Positions 26,364-35,469 of a stretch of 64,000 nucleotides of DNA are shown here, piece by piece; position 1 is the first letter of the stretch, and each line of letters begins with the position of its first letter. A program made the translations under genes and the position numbers. The notes below the pieces were generated by a model. It did not search any database, was not told where the DNA came from, and worked only from the letters and a program-made list of their open reading frames with translations. The DNA comes from Pseudomonas taiwanensis DSM 21245 (GTDB taxonomy: Bacteria > Pseudomonadota > Gammaproteobacteria > Pseudomonadales > Pseudomonadaceae). The stretch lies in contig NZ_AUEC01000010.1 in assembly GCF_000425785.1 (NCBI RefSeq), positions 1 through 64,000 of the forward strand, written 5' to 3'.

Positions 26364-27099
26364 GTCATTACCCTTTGTTGTAGTGGTCATGGGAGCCGGC
26401 TGGAGAGGCGCGTAACAGAGCCGTTCTTAACGTCTTCGTTAGCGTTTTGATTCCAACCGGAGACCGCATGTAAAGACACCGCTGCCGAGCATTCGGGTGC
26501 TCGACCAGCGAAAAAAGGCCGCAACTATTGCGATGGGGAAGGGGGAAATCTAATGCCGGAAACAGATACCCTATGCCGAATATGCATAACGTTTCTGTCC
26601 TTAAACCACTGTTCTCAAGCCTTTGATTTGTAACGTTCGGAATCCCGAACAAGACCAAACCGCCATTCATAGGCAGATTTGACCGTACCCAAGCCGGGCT
26701 GAAAATGGCTTGTTCGACAATCCGAATGGCCGAAATGACACCTCTTGCGCCCTCTCGGCAGACGAAAAAAAATGGATATACGGTCGAGACAAAATGTGTC
26801 TCGTAGGAAAAATCCAGAAAGGGAATGGGACAAATCCCTATGGCGTCTCGGAAGCCCGACCGGTCCGAAGTGTCTTTCAGCTTTTAAGACACGACCGGTC
26901 CGGGACTTCCGAATCTGCCTTTCCTGACCCGGCCCATTGCTGGAGGCACTCCCTGTACCCCTAGGCCACTCCGATCCTGCAACAATCAGAACAGCCCGAC
27001 CCCTTGGTCATGTGCAGCCCCTCCTCGGGGCAGCGCATCATAGAAGCGTGAAATATAGAAAGGTTCAGCTTCTATTTCGTGACAGCGCGCGCATCGGTG
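26364..27099. other. Long non-coding region between gltP and the Ivy gene
   Basis: The largest gap in the window, about 735 bases, and less G+C-rich than its surroundings. It must hold the gltP promoter (minus). The part 26635-26913 is full of inverted repeats, described separately. Near its right end are a GCCCC/GGGGC hairpin (27017-27031) and TAGAAGC/GCTTCTA (27041-27047 with 27068-27074), which may end the Ivy transcript. Short open frames here have no ribosome binding sites or family features. Confidence 0.6.
26635..26913. repeat. Nested inverted-repeat block, possible MITE or structured RNA
   Basis: The ends match as inverted repeats: TTCGGAATCCCGAAC at 26637-26650 and, on the minus strand from 26913, TTCGGAAGTCCCGGAC. 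Two further related copies lie inside (minus copy near 26712-26727, plus copy near 26848-26863), giving two consecutive hairpin units. The second is a long imperfect hairpin (26850-26911) containing two GACCGGTC palindromes. Between them is a CGAGACA/TGTCTCG hairpin (26785-26803). There is no transposase and no clear target-site duplication. Confidence 0.5.
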
Positions 27100-27570
27100 T
27101 CAGTACCACTTCGGATCGCGCTTGAGTTGCTCTTGCAGCATTGCCTTCATGCCGTCATCCGGGTCGCCCAACCAGCGGTACTGTGCATGGCGGGTCGGCG
27201 ACTTGTCGCTCGGCAGGCCTTCGGGCACCTCCACGAGCATCCCGTAGGCATCGTCCTTATCCCAGCTGAAGGCCACGATGAGGCGTTTGTAGGTGCACTT
27301 GTCCGCCGATTCGCACAAAGGACCGACCAGGTAGCGATCACCGTCCTCGGTGACCGCCGACATCTGCTCCTGGGCACTGCCGCTCAGGTTGATGACCCAG
27401 TCTGGCAGCCGCTCCTCGTCCTCGATGGTGTGCTGCCACGTCTCGCGATATTGGGGGTCCGAGCCCAGCAGTTGGTCGACCCGGACCTGGCCGTCATTGG
27501 CCGCTATCGCCCCTACGCTACCGCCCAACAGCAGGGCGGTAACCAGGGCGTTGCGAAGCATCCTGCTCAT
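27100..27570 (-). CDS. Ivy-type c-type lysozyme inhibitor family protein
   Basis: A 156-residue periplasmic protein with signal peptide (LVTALLLGGSVGAIAA). The mature part has the Ivy layout: WQHTIEDEERLPDWV, then a paired-cysteine loop CESADKC corresponding to the inhibitory loop, and a C-terminal WLGDPDDGMKAMLQEQL. Ivy proteins block lysozyme and can also restrain lytic transglycosylases. The loop lacks the CKPHDC histidine of E. coli Ivy, so potency against c-type lysozyme is uncertain. The start is the ATG at 27570 with GAGG six bases upstream; a TTG at 27576 is the alternative. Confidence 0.72.
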   Translation of the reverse strand: MSRMLRNALVTALLLGGSVGAIAANDGQVRVDQLLGSDPQYRETWQHTIEDEERLPDWVINLSGSAQEQMSAVTEDGDRYLVGPLCESADKCTYKRLIVAFSWDKDDAYGMLVEVPEGLPSDKSPTRHAQYRWLGDPDDGMKAMLQEQLKRDPKWY

Positions 27571-27572
27571 CT

Positions 27573-27767
<195 letters not shown>

Positions 27768-27777
27768 TCAGCGTGCC

Positions 27778-28062
27778 TCAGAACACCCAACGGTCCTGCG
27801 GCACGACGTTTTCGAGAGTGGCAGGGGAAGTCTTGGCCGAAGGCAAAGGATCGGCTGCCTTCACCAGCGTGTTGGCACGGGTCGACTGGATCTGCATGAT
27901 CAACGCCGTTTGAGCCGCCACTTGCTCGGACAGCCGTGCGGTCTGCCAGCTGTAGTGAAAGAGACCGGCAGCCAGCGTCAACAGCAGCGCCAGTGCAAGA
28001 AACAACGCCTGGCGAATGGGTAATGCTGCAGCTTGGAAACGGTCCACGGATGGGCGGTTCAT
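27778..28062 (-). CDS. Unknown single-pass membrane protein
   Basis: A 94-residue protein I do not recognise. An N-terminal membrane helix (ALFLALALLLTLAAGLFHYS) is followed by a helical stretch (TARLSEQVAAQTALIMQIQS) and a proline-rich tail ending in QDRWVF. AGGAG precedes the ATG. It lies 43 bases upstream of the DUF1328 gene on the same strand, so the three small envelope genes may form one transcription unit. Confidence 0.65.
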   Translation of the reverse strand: MNRPSVDRFQAAALPIRQALFLALALLLTLAAGLFHYSWQTARLSEQVAAQTALIMQIQSTRANTLVKAADPLPSAKTSPATLENVVPQDRWVF

Positions 28063-28237
28063 GCCGGCTTCTCCTGCTGTAATTCTTGTTCAAACCTGAA
28101 CAGGTAATTGCAGCCTGCATGCCAGACTTTTATTTTAATAAAAAGCTTTATAAATCATTTACTTATGAAACAAGCCGCAAGGCGCAGGGGACGTATCCTG
28201 CACGATGCCCCCTCTGGCATCGTGCGTATTGCACGAT

Positions 28238-29059
28238 TCAACCCTCTACTTTGGTGGCTACTTTCAGCAGGTCGGCGTCGACGCCACGCACTCCAGAGAT
28301 CTGTCGAGCGGTTTCCACCGCGATGCTCTTCTGCTCGCGACTGACCACTTCGCCAGAAAGCCTGACGAGCCCCTGCTCGCAGTCCACCTTTATATTCAAG
28401 CCATCGAGATTGCGACTGAACCTGAAACTGGCCTGGATCTTGTCCACCACCCAGCGGTCACTGGGTTGCGGCCCGGTTTGCGCTCCCACAGGCGTTTCCC
28501 TGGCCTTGGCCATGGCTGCGCTGTCCAGGCTGACCAGGTTGTTGACCAGATACACACCCTCGGTGGTCCGCGCCAGAACACCCGCCAACTCCTTGGCCTG
28601 CGCGCTATCGACCTTGCCTCGCAAAGTCACCACGCCCTCACTGCTTTGCACGTCTATAGGTGCCTGCTCGGTGGTGTGGCTCCAAAGCAGCCGCGCCTTT
28701 ATCTTCGCCGCCAGCGTCGCATCCTCCAGACGCTGCGCGTAGGCACGCAGTTCAAGCGGCCGTTCCACCAAGTCGGCGTTGATCCGCAGCTGATTGTCGA
28801 CCTCTTCGATCCCCCGAGTGGCAAGGGCAACCTTTTCTGCAAGCTGTCGCTCGACCTCGTTCTCGACTTCGCCGGCCAGTCGGGCCTGCTGGCCGTCGAC
28901 CTCTACCTGGATACGAAACGGGTTCAGCATGCTGTTCAACGCCAACGCCGTTTGCAGGGCACCCTCCAGGCGAGCGTCATTCACAGGGTCAGCGAAAGCT
29001 GGGGGGAATGCTGGTAGCAGCGTGACCGCGAACACGGCCAGGCGGTAGGAAAAGGGCAT
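28238..29059 (-). CDS. Periplasmic protein with three BON domains
   Basis: A 273-residue protein with signal peptide (LAVFAVTLLPAFPPAFA) and three BON domains, at about residues 20-95, 105-185 and 200-270; each has the conserved V.L.G.V pattern (for example GVVTLRGKVDSAQA and GLVRLSGEVVSREQ). BON domains bind lipid or surface components, and members include OsmY, a stress-induced periplasmic chaperone. The start at 29059 is chosen because GGAGG lies just before it. It diverges from algB. Confidence 0.8.
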   Translation of the reverse strand: MPFSYRLAVFAVTLLPAFPPAFADPVNDARLEGALQTALALNSMLNPFRIQVEVDGQQARLAGEVENEVERQLAEKVALATRGIEEVDNQLRINADLVERPLELRAYAQRLEDATLAAKIKARLLWSHTTEQAPIDVQSSEGVVTLRGKVDSAQAKELAGVLARTTEGVYLVNNLVSLDSAAMAKARETPVGAQTGPQPSDRWVVDKIQASFRFSRNLDGLNIKVDCEQGLVRLSGEVVSREQKSIAVETARQISGVRGVDADLLKVATKVEG

Positions 29060-29197
29060 GACTGCACCTCCTTCTGTAGGCAAAAGCTAAAAATCTTCGC
29101 AACCAATGTGCCATTCGACACCTCTAAGCCAATCATCGAGATATCGCGGCTTCACCGCGAAGATGGGCCATTGGCTAGCATGCAAAGGACAGAATCC

Positions 29198-29209
29198 GTC
29201 AATATTGAC
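29198..29209. promoter_or_regulatory. Perfect palindrome upstream of algB
   Basis: GTCAATATTGAC is a perfect 12-base dyad, 60 bases before the algB start and 139 bases before the BON-gene start. It has the size of an operator for a dimeric regulator. No regulator can be assigned from sequence alone. Confidence 0.35.
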
Positions 29210-29269
29210 CATGCAACTTGCCCGATTTTTCCCACACTAATTGAAGACACATCCTAAGGAGCGCAGGAA

Positions 29270-30616
29270 ATGGAGTCAGCCCAGGACACCCAAGGCCGCA
29301 TTCTGCTGGTGGATGATGAGTCCGCTATCCTGCGTACATTCCGCTATTGCCTCGAGGACGAAGGCTACAGCGTGTCCACCGCAAGCAGCGCCGCCCAGGC
29401 CGAAGCCTTGCTTCAGCGCCAGGTGTTCGACCTGTGCTTCCTGGATTTGCGCCTGGGCGATGACAACGGCCTGGACGTACTGGCCCAGATGCGCATCCAA
29501 GCGCCGTGGATGCGGGTGGTGATCGTCACCGCTCATTCCGCAGTCGACACGGCGGTGGACGCCATTCAGGCCGGGGCTGCCGACTATCTGGTCAAGCCCT
29601 GCAGCCCCGACCAGTTGCGCCTGGCCACGGCCAAACAACTGGAAGTGCGCCAGCTGTCGGCGCGGCTGGAAGCCCTCGAAGGCGAAGTACGCAAACCAAA
29701 GGACGGGCTGGATTCGCACAGCCCGGCGATGATGGCTGTCCTGGAGACTGCCCGCCAAGTCGCCACCACCGATGCCAATATCCTGATTCTGGGAGAATCG
29801 GGCACCGGCAAGGGCGAACTGGCCCGGGCGATTCATGGTTGGAGCAAGCGGGCACGCAAGGCATGCGTCACCATCAACTGCCCATCACTGAACGCCGAGC
29901 TGATGGAAAGCGAACTGTTCGGCCATACCCGTGGTGCCTTCACCGGCGCCAGCGAGAGCACATTGGGGCGCGTCAGCCAGGCCGATGGCGGTACGCTGTT
30001 CCTCGACGAGATCGGCGATTTCCCGCTGACCCTGCAACCCAAGCTGCTGCGTTTCATCCAGGATAAGGAATACGAGCGGGTAGGCGATCCGGTCACCCGG
30101 CGAGCCGACGTACGGATTCTCGCGGCCACCAACCTGAACCTGGAAGAAATGGTGCGCGAAAGCCGTTTCCGCGAAGACCTGCTGTACCGTCTCAACGTCA
30201 TCACGTTGCACCTGCCACCTCTGCGGGAGCGCAGCGAGGATATCCTGACCCTGGCCGAGCGCTTCCTGGCCCGCTTCGTCAAGGAATACTCCCGCCCCGC
30301 CAGAGGCTTCAGTGAGCAAGCTCGCACTGCGTTGCTCAATTACCGATGGCCGGGCAACATCCGCGAACTGCGTAACGTGGTGGAGCGGGCCAGCATCATC
30401 TGCCCGCAGGAGTGGGTGGAAATGAGCCACCTGGGAATGGGTGAACAACCTGCAGGCAACACCCCTCGGATCGGCGCGCCCCTCAGTCTGGATGAGCTGG
30501 AGCGCGCCCATATCGGCGCGGTGCTGGCCACCAGCGATACGCTGGACCAAGCCGCCAAGACCTTGGGTATCGATGCCTCCACCCTGTACCGCAAGCGTAA
30601 GCAGTACAACTTATGA
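29270..30616 (+). CDS. algB: Sigma-54-type response regulator AlgB
   Basis: A 448-residue NtrC-family regulator. The receiver domain is residues 1-125 with phosphoacceptor D59 (CFLDLRLGDD). The AAA+ domain has Walker A GESGTGKG (175-182), and the sigma-54 contact loop GAFTGA is intact at 222-227. A Fis-type HTH lies at the end (LDQAAKTLGIDASTLYRKRK). AlgB regulates alginate, virulence and light or quorum responses in pseudomonads and is the partner of KinB, whose gene follows with a 4-base overlap. AlgB acts without needing sigma-54 at some promoters. Confidence 0.95.
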   Translation: MESAQDTQGRILLVDDESAILRTFRYCLEDEGYSVSTASSAAQAEALLQRQVFDLCFLDLRLGDDNGLDVLAQMRIQAPWMRVVIVTAHSAVDTAVDAIQAGAADYLVKPCSPDQLRLATAKQLEVRQLSARLEALEGEVRKPKDGLDSHSPAMMAVLETARQVATTDANILILGESGTGKGELARAIHGWSKRARKACVTINCPSLNAELMESELFGHTRGAFTGASESTLGRVSQADGGTLFLDEIGDFPLTLQPKLLRFIQDKEYERVGDPVTRRADVRILAATNLNLEEMVRESRFREDLLYRLNVITLHLPPLRERSEDILTLAERFLARFVKEYSRPARGFSEQARTALLNYRWPGNIRELRNVVERASIICPQEWVEMSHLGMGEQPAGNTPRIGAPLSLDELERAHIGAVLATSDTLDQAAKTLGIDASTLYRKRKQYNL

Positions 30617-32391
30617 AATGGTCGATGAAGCTGCGCACGCGGCTTTTTCTAAGCATTTCAACGCTCGTTACAGCATCTCTGCTTGGCCTGACCCTGGGTC
30701 TGGTCAGCGTGATGCAAATGGCGACGGTACAGCAGCAGTTGGTGAAAGAAGCGACCCACGCCCTGGAAATCGGCCTCAAGTTGCGGCAGAACCTAGGCGA
30801 ACAACTGACCTTGATCCTCGATGAAGATACCGTCCCCGAGCATCTGCAATCGCTGCAGGACAACTTCCAGGCCCTGCTCGATCAGGGTCTAGCTCAGGGT
30901 GGTGAACAGAGCAGCTTCAGCAAGGCCAGTAGCCATTTTCAAAGCTTTCTGCGGGCCTATCGGGAAAGCGCCAATCCGGCTCGAAGCATGGGTGCGGATC
31001 AACCGCTTGGCGCGGCGTTTGGTCAAGTGCGCACCGACCTGATCGACTCCCACAGGCAAACGCTAGAGCTCATCATCCGCAGCGAAGAGCAGACGCGCAG
31101 CCGCGCCCTGCTGGTCAGTGGCCTGCTTGGCCTGATCGGCCTTGTAGTACTGGCGCTAGGGTTCGTCACCGCACACAAGATCGCCCGCCGCCTGGGCCAA
31201 CCGATCGAGGCCCTGGCCCAGGCCGCCGACCAACTGGGCAAAGGCAACTTCAACGTCACCCTGCCGGTCACCCAGGCAGCCGAGCTGAACCAGTTGACTC
31301 GCCGTTTCGGGTTGATGGCCGAAGCGCTGCGCAAGCACCAGGAAACCAATGTCGATGAATTGATGGCCGGCCAGCAGCGCCTGCAGGCTGTGCTCGACAG
31401 CATCGACGATGGCTTGCTGATCATCGACCGCCAAGGCCATCTGGAGCATCTGAACCCGGTAGCACAGCGTCAGCTGGGCTGGAGCGACAGCCGTGTGGGC
31501 AGCAGCCTGGCCGACGCCCTGCAGCGCCCGGAGCTGGAACATCAACTGCGACAGGTATTGCGCGGCGGCAACCTCGATCGCCCCCCTGACGACCTGCAGA
31601 TCGAAGTCGACGAAGAGTCTCGGCTGCTGACCTATAGCCTGACACCGGTCAGCCATCCACAGGGGCCAATTCTGGGCGCGGTGATGGTGCTGCACGATGT
31701 GACCGAGCAGCGCGCCTTCGAGCGTGTACGCAGCGAGTTCGTACTGCGTGCCTCCCATGAGCTGCGCACGCCGATCACCGGCATGCACATGGCATTCGGC
31801 CTGCTTCGCGAACGCCTGACATTCCCCCCGGATGCACGCGAGTACGACCTGATCGAAACCATCGGCGAAGAGATGCAGCGTCTGACCCAGTTGATCAATG
31901 ACCTGCTGAACTTTTCACGCTATCAAAGTGGGCTGCAAAAACTCGAACTGGCGCCTTGCCCCATCGACGACCTGCTTGAACGCGCCAAGGCACGCTTCAC
32001 CGAGCAGGCTGCGCATAAGCAAATCGAATTGGTCAACGTCCTGGAACCGCCATTGCCACGCATACAGGCCGACGTCGCCCAACTCGACCGGGTAATGGAC
32101 AACCTGCTGCACAACGCCATTCGCCATACTCCAAACGGTGGAAAGATCCGCCTGCATGCACGGCGGCACGCAGAGCGAGTGATCATCAGTGTCGAAGACA
32201 ATGGCGAAGGTATCGCCTATGGGCAGCAAGGCCGAATTTTCGAACCGTTCGTGCAGGTGGGCCGCAAGAAGGGCGGCGCAGGGCTGGGCCTTGCATTGTG
32301 CAAGGAGATCGTGCAACTGCATGGGGGGCGCATGGGCGTGTTTTCCCGCCCCGGACAAGGCACCCAATTCTATATGGCGCTGCCTGTCTGA
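30613..32391 (+). CDS. kinB: Sensor histidine kinase KinB
   Basis: A 592-residue inner-membrane sensor kinase. Two helices (about residues 12-36 and 165-188) flank a periplasmic sensor of about 130 residues. HAMP (about 190-240), PAS (about 252-365), HisKA with H382 in SHELRTP, and HATPase (VEDNGEGIAYGQQGRIFEPF, GAGLGLALCKEI) follow. It phosphorylates and dephosphorylates AlgB. In P. aeruginosa KinB restrains alginate production through the AlgU pathway. Length and layout match that protein closely, and all catalytic boxes look intact. Confidence 0.95.
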   Translation: MKWSMKLRTRLFLSISTLVTASLLGLTLGLVSVMQMATVQQQLVKEATHALEIGLKLRQNLGEQLTLILDEDTVPEHLQSLQDNFQALLDQGLAQGGEQSSFSKASSHFQSFLRAYRESANPARSMGADQPLGAAFGQVRTDLIDSHRQTLELIIRSEEQTRSRALLVSGLLGLIGLVVLALGFVTAHKIARRLGQPIEALAQAADQLGKGNFNVTLPVTQAAELNQLTRRFGLMAEALRKHQETNVDELMAGQQRLQAVLDSIDDGLLIIDRQGHLEHLNPVAQRQLGWSDSRVGSSLADALQRPELEHQLRQVLRGGNLDRPPDDLQIEVDEESRLLTYSLTPVSHPQGPILGAVMVLHDVTEQRAFERVRSEFVLRASHELRTPITGMHMAFGLLRERLTFPPDAREYDLIETIGEEMQRLTQLINDLLNFSRYQSGLQKLELAPCPIDDLLERAKARFTEQAAHKQIELVNVLEPPLPRIQADVAQLDRVMDNLLHNAIRHTPNGGKIRLHARRHAERVIISVEDNGEGIAYGQQGRIFEPFVQVGRKKGGAGLGLALCKEIVQLHGGRMGVFSRPGQGTQFYMALPV

Positions 32392-32409
32392 ACCCTCGCC
32401 CAACGCAAG

Positions 32410-34020
32410 TCAGTTTTCACCCCGCCGAGCTGCAACCTGTCTTCCGCGGGTCACCAGCTCGGCGAACTGCCGTGCGTTAAGTGGATGGGCGAACAACCAG
32501 CCCTGGCCGTAGTTCACCCCTTCGCTGTTGAGCAGCTCGGCCTGGTCTTCGCATTCGATGCCTTCGGCAATCACTCGCAGGTGCAGGTCATGGGCCATGC
32601 GAATGATGTGCGGTGCAACTCCGCTACTGGCGGCATCGTGCCCCAGTGCATCGATGAAGGCCTTGTCGATCTTCAGGCAATCCACGGGCAAGGTCTGCAG
32701 GTAGGCCAGACTGCAATATCCCGTGCCGAAATCATCGATCAGCACCTGGTGCCCCACGGCCCGCAACGCCTGCAGATTGTCACGGGCCACTACCACGTCG
32801 ATCAGCCCCCGCTCGGTAACCTCGAAGGCGATCTGGCTGGCCGACACCCGGTGCAACGCCAATAACCGTGCAGCGACTCGCCCGATGCGCGGCACCATCA
32901 CATCACAGGCAGCGAGGTTGACCGAGATGTACAGGTTGGGGTGCGAACGCAGCAACTGCCCAAGTTGTTCGAGCACACGCTGCAGGACGAAGTCGGTGAT
33001 CTGGCATATCTGCCCGGTGTTCTCGGCCAGGGGAATGAACAAATCCGGGCTGGTCAGCGTCCCGTCTGGGCGGCGCCAGCGCACCAACGCCTCGGCCCCC
33101 ACGCATCGTCGGCTGTCGAGTTCGAATATGGGCTGGTAAAGCACTTGCAGTTCGCCACGGCGTAGAGCGTTCTGCAATTCGGAACTCATCGAGCGCCGCT
33201 GCTGCACCAGCTGCAGCACCAGCCAACCGATGCAGCAGGCCGCCAACAGGCTGCCAGGAATCAGCAACCAGAGCATGCCGTTCATTTTCAATGGCAGGCT
33301 CGCCCGTGGAGCGATCAGCACCAACTGGTAATCCGGCGATTTCGTCGGCATGCGATAGATAAGACGGTCGCTCAGTTCGAGTAGCGTGTTCTCGCTGGAA
33401 GGCCAGGCAGCAGCGGGCGGCCAGACTTGCGGCGGGCCCAGCACCGGGATGGCTCGGGCACCATTGTCGAGCACGACCAGCAAGCTGCCGCCGGGGGGCA
33501 AGTCGACCACATCGGTCAGGTGCCCACGGGATGTCGAAACCACGAACCTGCCGCGCCCCAACATCAGCGCCGCCAGGTTTTCATCAGGCTCGGTGGTGGT
33601 GTTCAACCAATAGCTGTAGGTGGGGCCTCGAATGTCTGGCGCCCGCAAGGATTCGATGAGCCTTTCACCCCCCCGATTCGAACAGGCGATGTTGCCGTCG
33701 ATGTATGCGGCCTCATAAATAAAGCGCGACCCGAGGCCGACTGCCTGCAAGGCCTGCAACATCGCCGCGTCACAGCCGCGCAAGGGCTGCGCCTGCAACG
33801 CATCGACGCCCTCGCGCAGCTGGCCGAATACCTGCTCTAGCCGCTCGAGAAATCGGTCGCCCTGCGCATTCATTTGCGCACTTTCGTTCTGCTTCATCTG
33901 TTGCAGGGCGATACCGAAGCTGGCAGTCAGCAGCACTGCGCCACTGGCCAACGCTGCCAAGGTGGCCAGCATCCAGGGACGGTAAAAAAATTGGCGCAGT
34001 GCAGTGAGCAAGGCTGACAT
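32410..34020 (-). CDS. c-di-GMP phosphodiesterase with CSS-type sensory domain and EAL domain
   Basis: A 536-residue membrane protein. Two helices (near the start, LATLAALASGAVLLTASFG, and at about residue 240-265, MLWLLIPGSLLAACCIGWLV) flank a periplasmic CSS-motif domain. The EAL domain (about 285-530) keeps its active-site residues: GAEALVRW, VNLAACD, FEVTERG, DDFGTGYCSL, LKIDKAFID and AEGIEC. It should hydrolyse c-di-GMP. In the sensory domain the CSS triplet reads CSN, but both cysteines expected for disulfide control are present (RGCDAAM and IACSNRG). The start is the ATG at 34020; a TTG and another ATG lie upstream. Confidence 0.87.
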   Translation of the reverse strand: MSALLTALRQFFYRPWMLATLAALASGAVLLTASFGIALQQMKQNESAQMNAQGDRFLERLEQVFGQLREGVDALQAQPLRGCDAAMLQALQAVGLGSRFIYEAAYIDGNIACSNRGGERLIESLRAPDIRGPTYSYWLNTTTEPDENLAALMLGRGRFVVSTSRGHLTDVVDLPPGGSLLVVLDNGARAIPVLGPPQVWPPAAAWPSSENTLLELSDRLIYRMPTKSPDYQLVLIAPRASLPLKMNGMLWLLIPGSLLAACCIGWLVLQLVQQRRSMSSELQNALRRGELQVLYQPIFELDSRRCVGAEALVRWRRPDGTLTSPDLFIPLAENTGQICQITDFVLQRVLEQLGQLLRSHPNLYISVNLAACDVMVPRIGRVAARLLALHRVSASQIAFEVTERGLIDVVVARDNLQALRAVGHQVLIDDFGTGYCSLAYLQTLPVDCLKIDKAFIDALGHDAASSGVAPHIIRMAHDLHLRVIAEGIECEDQAELLNSEGVNYGQGWLFAHPLNARQFAELVTRGRQVAARRGEN

Positions 34021-34112
34021 CGCTAGCATCCAGTTGATTAACAAGGTATAGCAACTGGTTTGACACTCAGCCTGCCCGTTGAGCGGTGATTAAGGCGCGT
34101 GGGGGCGCCTGA

Positions 34113-34889
34113 CTAACGCATGCGGTTGAGCACCTGCAGAATTGCGGCTGTCTGTGCGTCCGGCATGCCATCGAAACGCGCTGGACGGAAGCGCATCTGG
34201 AATGCAGCGATCACATGGCGGGTGGCAACGTCCAGCTCTGCGGTTTGCTCGATTGCGTAACCAAAACGGGCTAATTCTTGCTGATACCAGCCGATCGTGG
34301 GGGGATTAGCACTGAAATATGCTTGCTGGCGTGCTACCGCCGCGGCGTCTGGCCAAATCCCGAGGCCCGCTTCGGCCAGGCGCTTCCAGGGGAACAACGG
34401 CCCGGGGTCCAGTTTGCGTAATGGTGCGATATCACTGTGGCCAATAATGTGGCGCGGCTCGATGTGATTGCGTTTGACGATATCGTTGAGCAGGGCGATC
34501 AGCGCCTGGATCTGCGCCTCGCTGTAAGGGTGCCAGACCCGACCATTGGGGGTGTCGGTGAAACCAGGATTGACGATCTCGATGCCGATGGAGCTCGAAT
34601 TGAGCCAGGTTCGACCTTGCCACTGGCTGTCACCGGCATGCCAGGCCCGACGGCTCTCGTCGACCAACTGGTAGACCGTCGCCGGGCCGTCACCTATCAG
34701 GTAATGACTGCTGACCTCACCATGGGTCAGCAGCGCCAGGGAACGTTCAAGGGACGCATTGGTGTAATGCAGGACCACGAACTGGATTCGGTCGTCCTGG
34801 TTGGCGGAAACATGGCTGCGGTCGATGCGCAGGCCTGTGGAACAACCCGCTAGGATCAACAGCATGCAAGCGGTGAATAAGGTTTTCAT
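34113..34889 (-). CDS. N-acetylmuramoyl-L-alanine amidase, AmpDh2/AmiD-like lipoprotein
   Basis: A 258-residue lipoprotein (lipobox LILAGCS). The amidase_2 domain spans about residues 30-175 with zinc ligands in VVLHYTNAS and GHSDIAPLRKLDPGP and the catalytic-region SIGIEIVNPG. A small C-terminal peptidoglycan-binding-type domain (about 195-258) follows. It cleaves the amide bond between MurNAc and the stem peptide and is likely held at the outer membrane, as AmpDh2 is in P. aeruginosa. The ATG at 34889 gives the proper signal; a GTG four codons earlier is also open. Confidence 0.87.
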   Translation of the reverse strand: MKTLFTACMLLILAGCSTGLRIDRSHVSANQDDRIQFVVLHYTNASLERSLALLTHGEVSSHYLIGDGPATVYQLVDESRRAWHAGDSQWQGRTWLNSSSIGIEIVNPGFTDTPNGRVWHPYSEAQIQALIALLNDIVKRNHIEPRHIIGHSDIAPLRKLDPGPLFPWKRLAEAGLGIWPDAAAVARQQAYFSANPPTIGWYQQELARFGYAIEQTAELDVATRHVIAAFQMRFRPARFDGMPDAQTAAILQVLNRMR

Positions 34890-34970
34890 CGGTGGGAGCA
34901 CGTCTGGAGGAGTCTACATCGTCGCTACAGTATAACGTGCTCCTTCCCGGCCATTAGGCTAAAGAGTGAT

Positions 34971-35366
34971 TCAGCGTGTGCACAGCACCAGGAATTCCAT
35001 CGAGTTGTCGCCACTGGGGCCTTTCACATCCACCAGTTGGGTCAGCACCGTTGCCTGCTCGGCCAATGGCTTGCCGATCACTTTGGCGTAGCCATGTACC
35101 AGCCTGTTTTCGCTGCTGGCATCGATCGGCGAGACCGAGCAGAAGCCGGGGTCCTGATGCACGATGCGCTTGTTGAAGAACAGCGTGTATTGAGTGAAGT
35201 AGTTGTCCTGAGGTTTGTGCTCGACCCTTTCGATCCACTTTGGCCATTGGCGCAACACACTGCCGTCACCGCCAATGTGTGCGGTCCACCAGGTTTCATT
35301 GGCCAGGGCAGAGGCCTGGTAGGCCAACCCCATCATTAGTACAACCCACGCTTTGAATGCTTTCAT
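34971..35366 (-). CDS. Unknown secreted protein
   Basis: A 131-residue protein I do not recognise. Signal peptide (WVVLMMGLAYQASALA), mature start NETWWTAHIGGDG. The mature part has two cysteines (CSVSPID and the C-terminal LVLCTR) that could form a disulfide. GAGGAG lies before the ATG at 35366; longer versions of the frame would lose the signal peptide. It sits between the amidase and dgcH genes on the same strand. Confidence 0.68.
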   Translation of the reverse strand: MKAFKAWVVLMMGLAYQASALANETWWTAHIGGDGSVLRQWPKWIERVEHKPQDNYFTQYTLFFNKRIVHQDPGFCSVSPIDASSENRLVHGYAKVIGKPLAEQATVLTQLVDVKGPSGDNSMEFLVLCTR

Positions 35367-35469
35367 CGCTCGGCTCCTCATCAGAGATCGTTCCGTAACG
35401 ACATGCACGACAGTGCACATGTCGGTTACGCAGTCTCGACCTCGTAGGCGCGATGAATGCGGTACTTGT

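Noticed and set aside
26710..26964. An 84-codon frame inside the palindromic block
   Set aside because: No ribosome binding site, no family features, and it runs through the hairpins; treated as non-coding.
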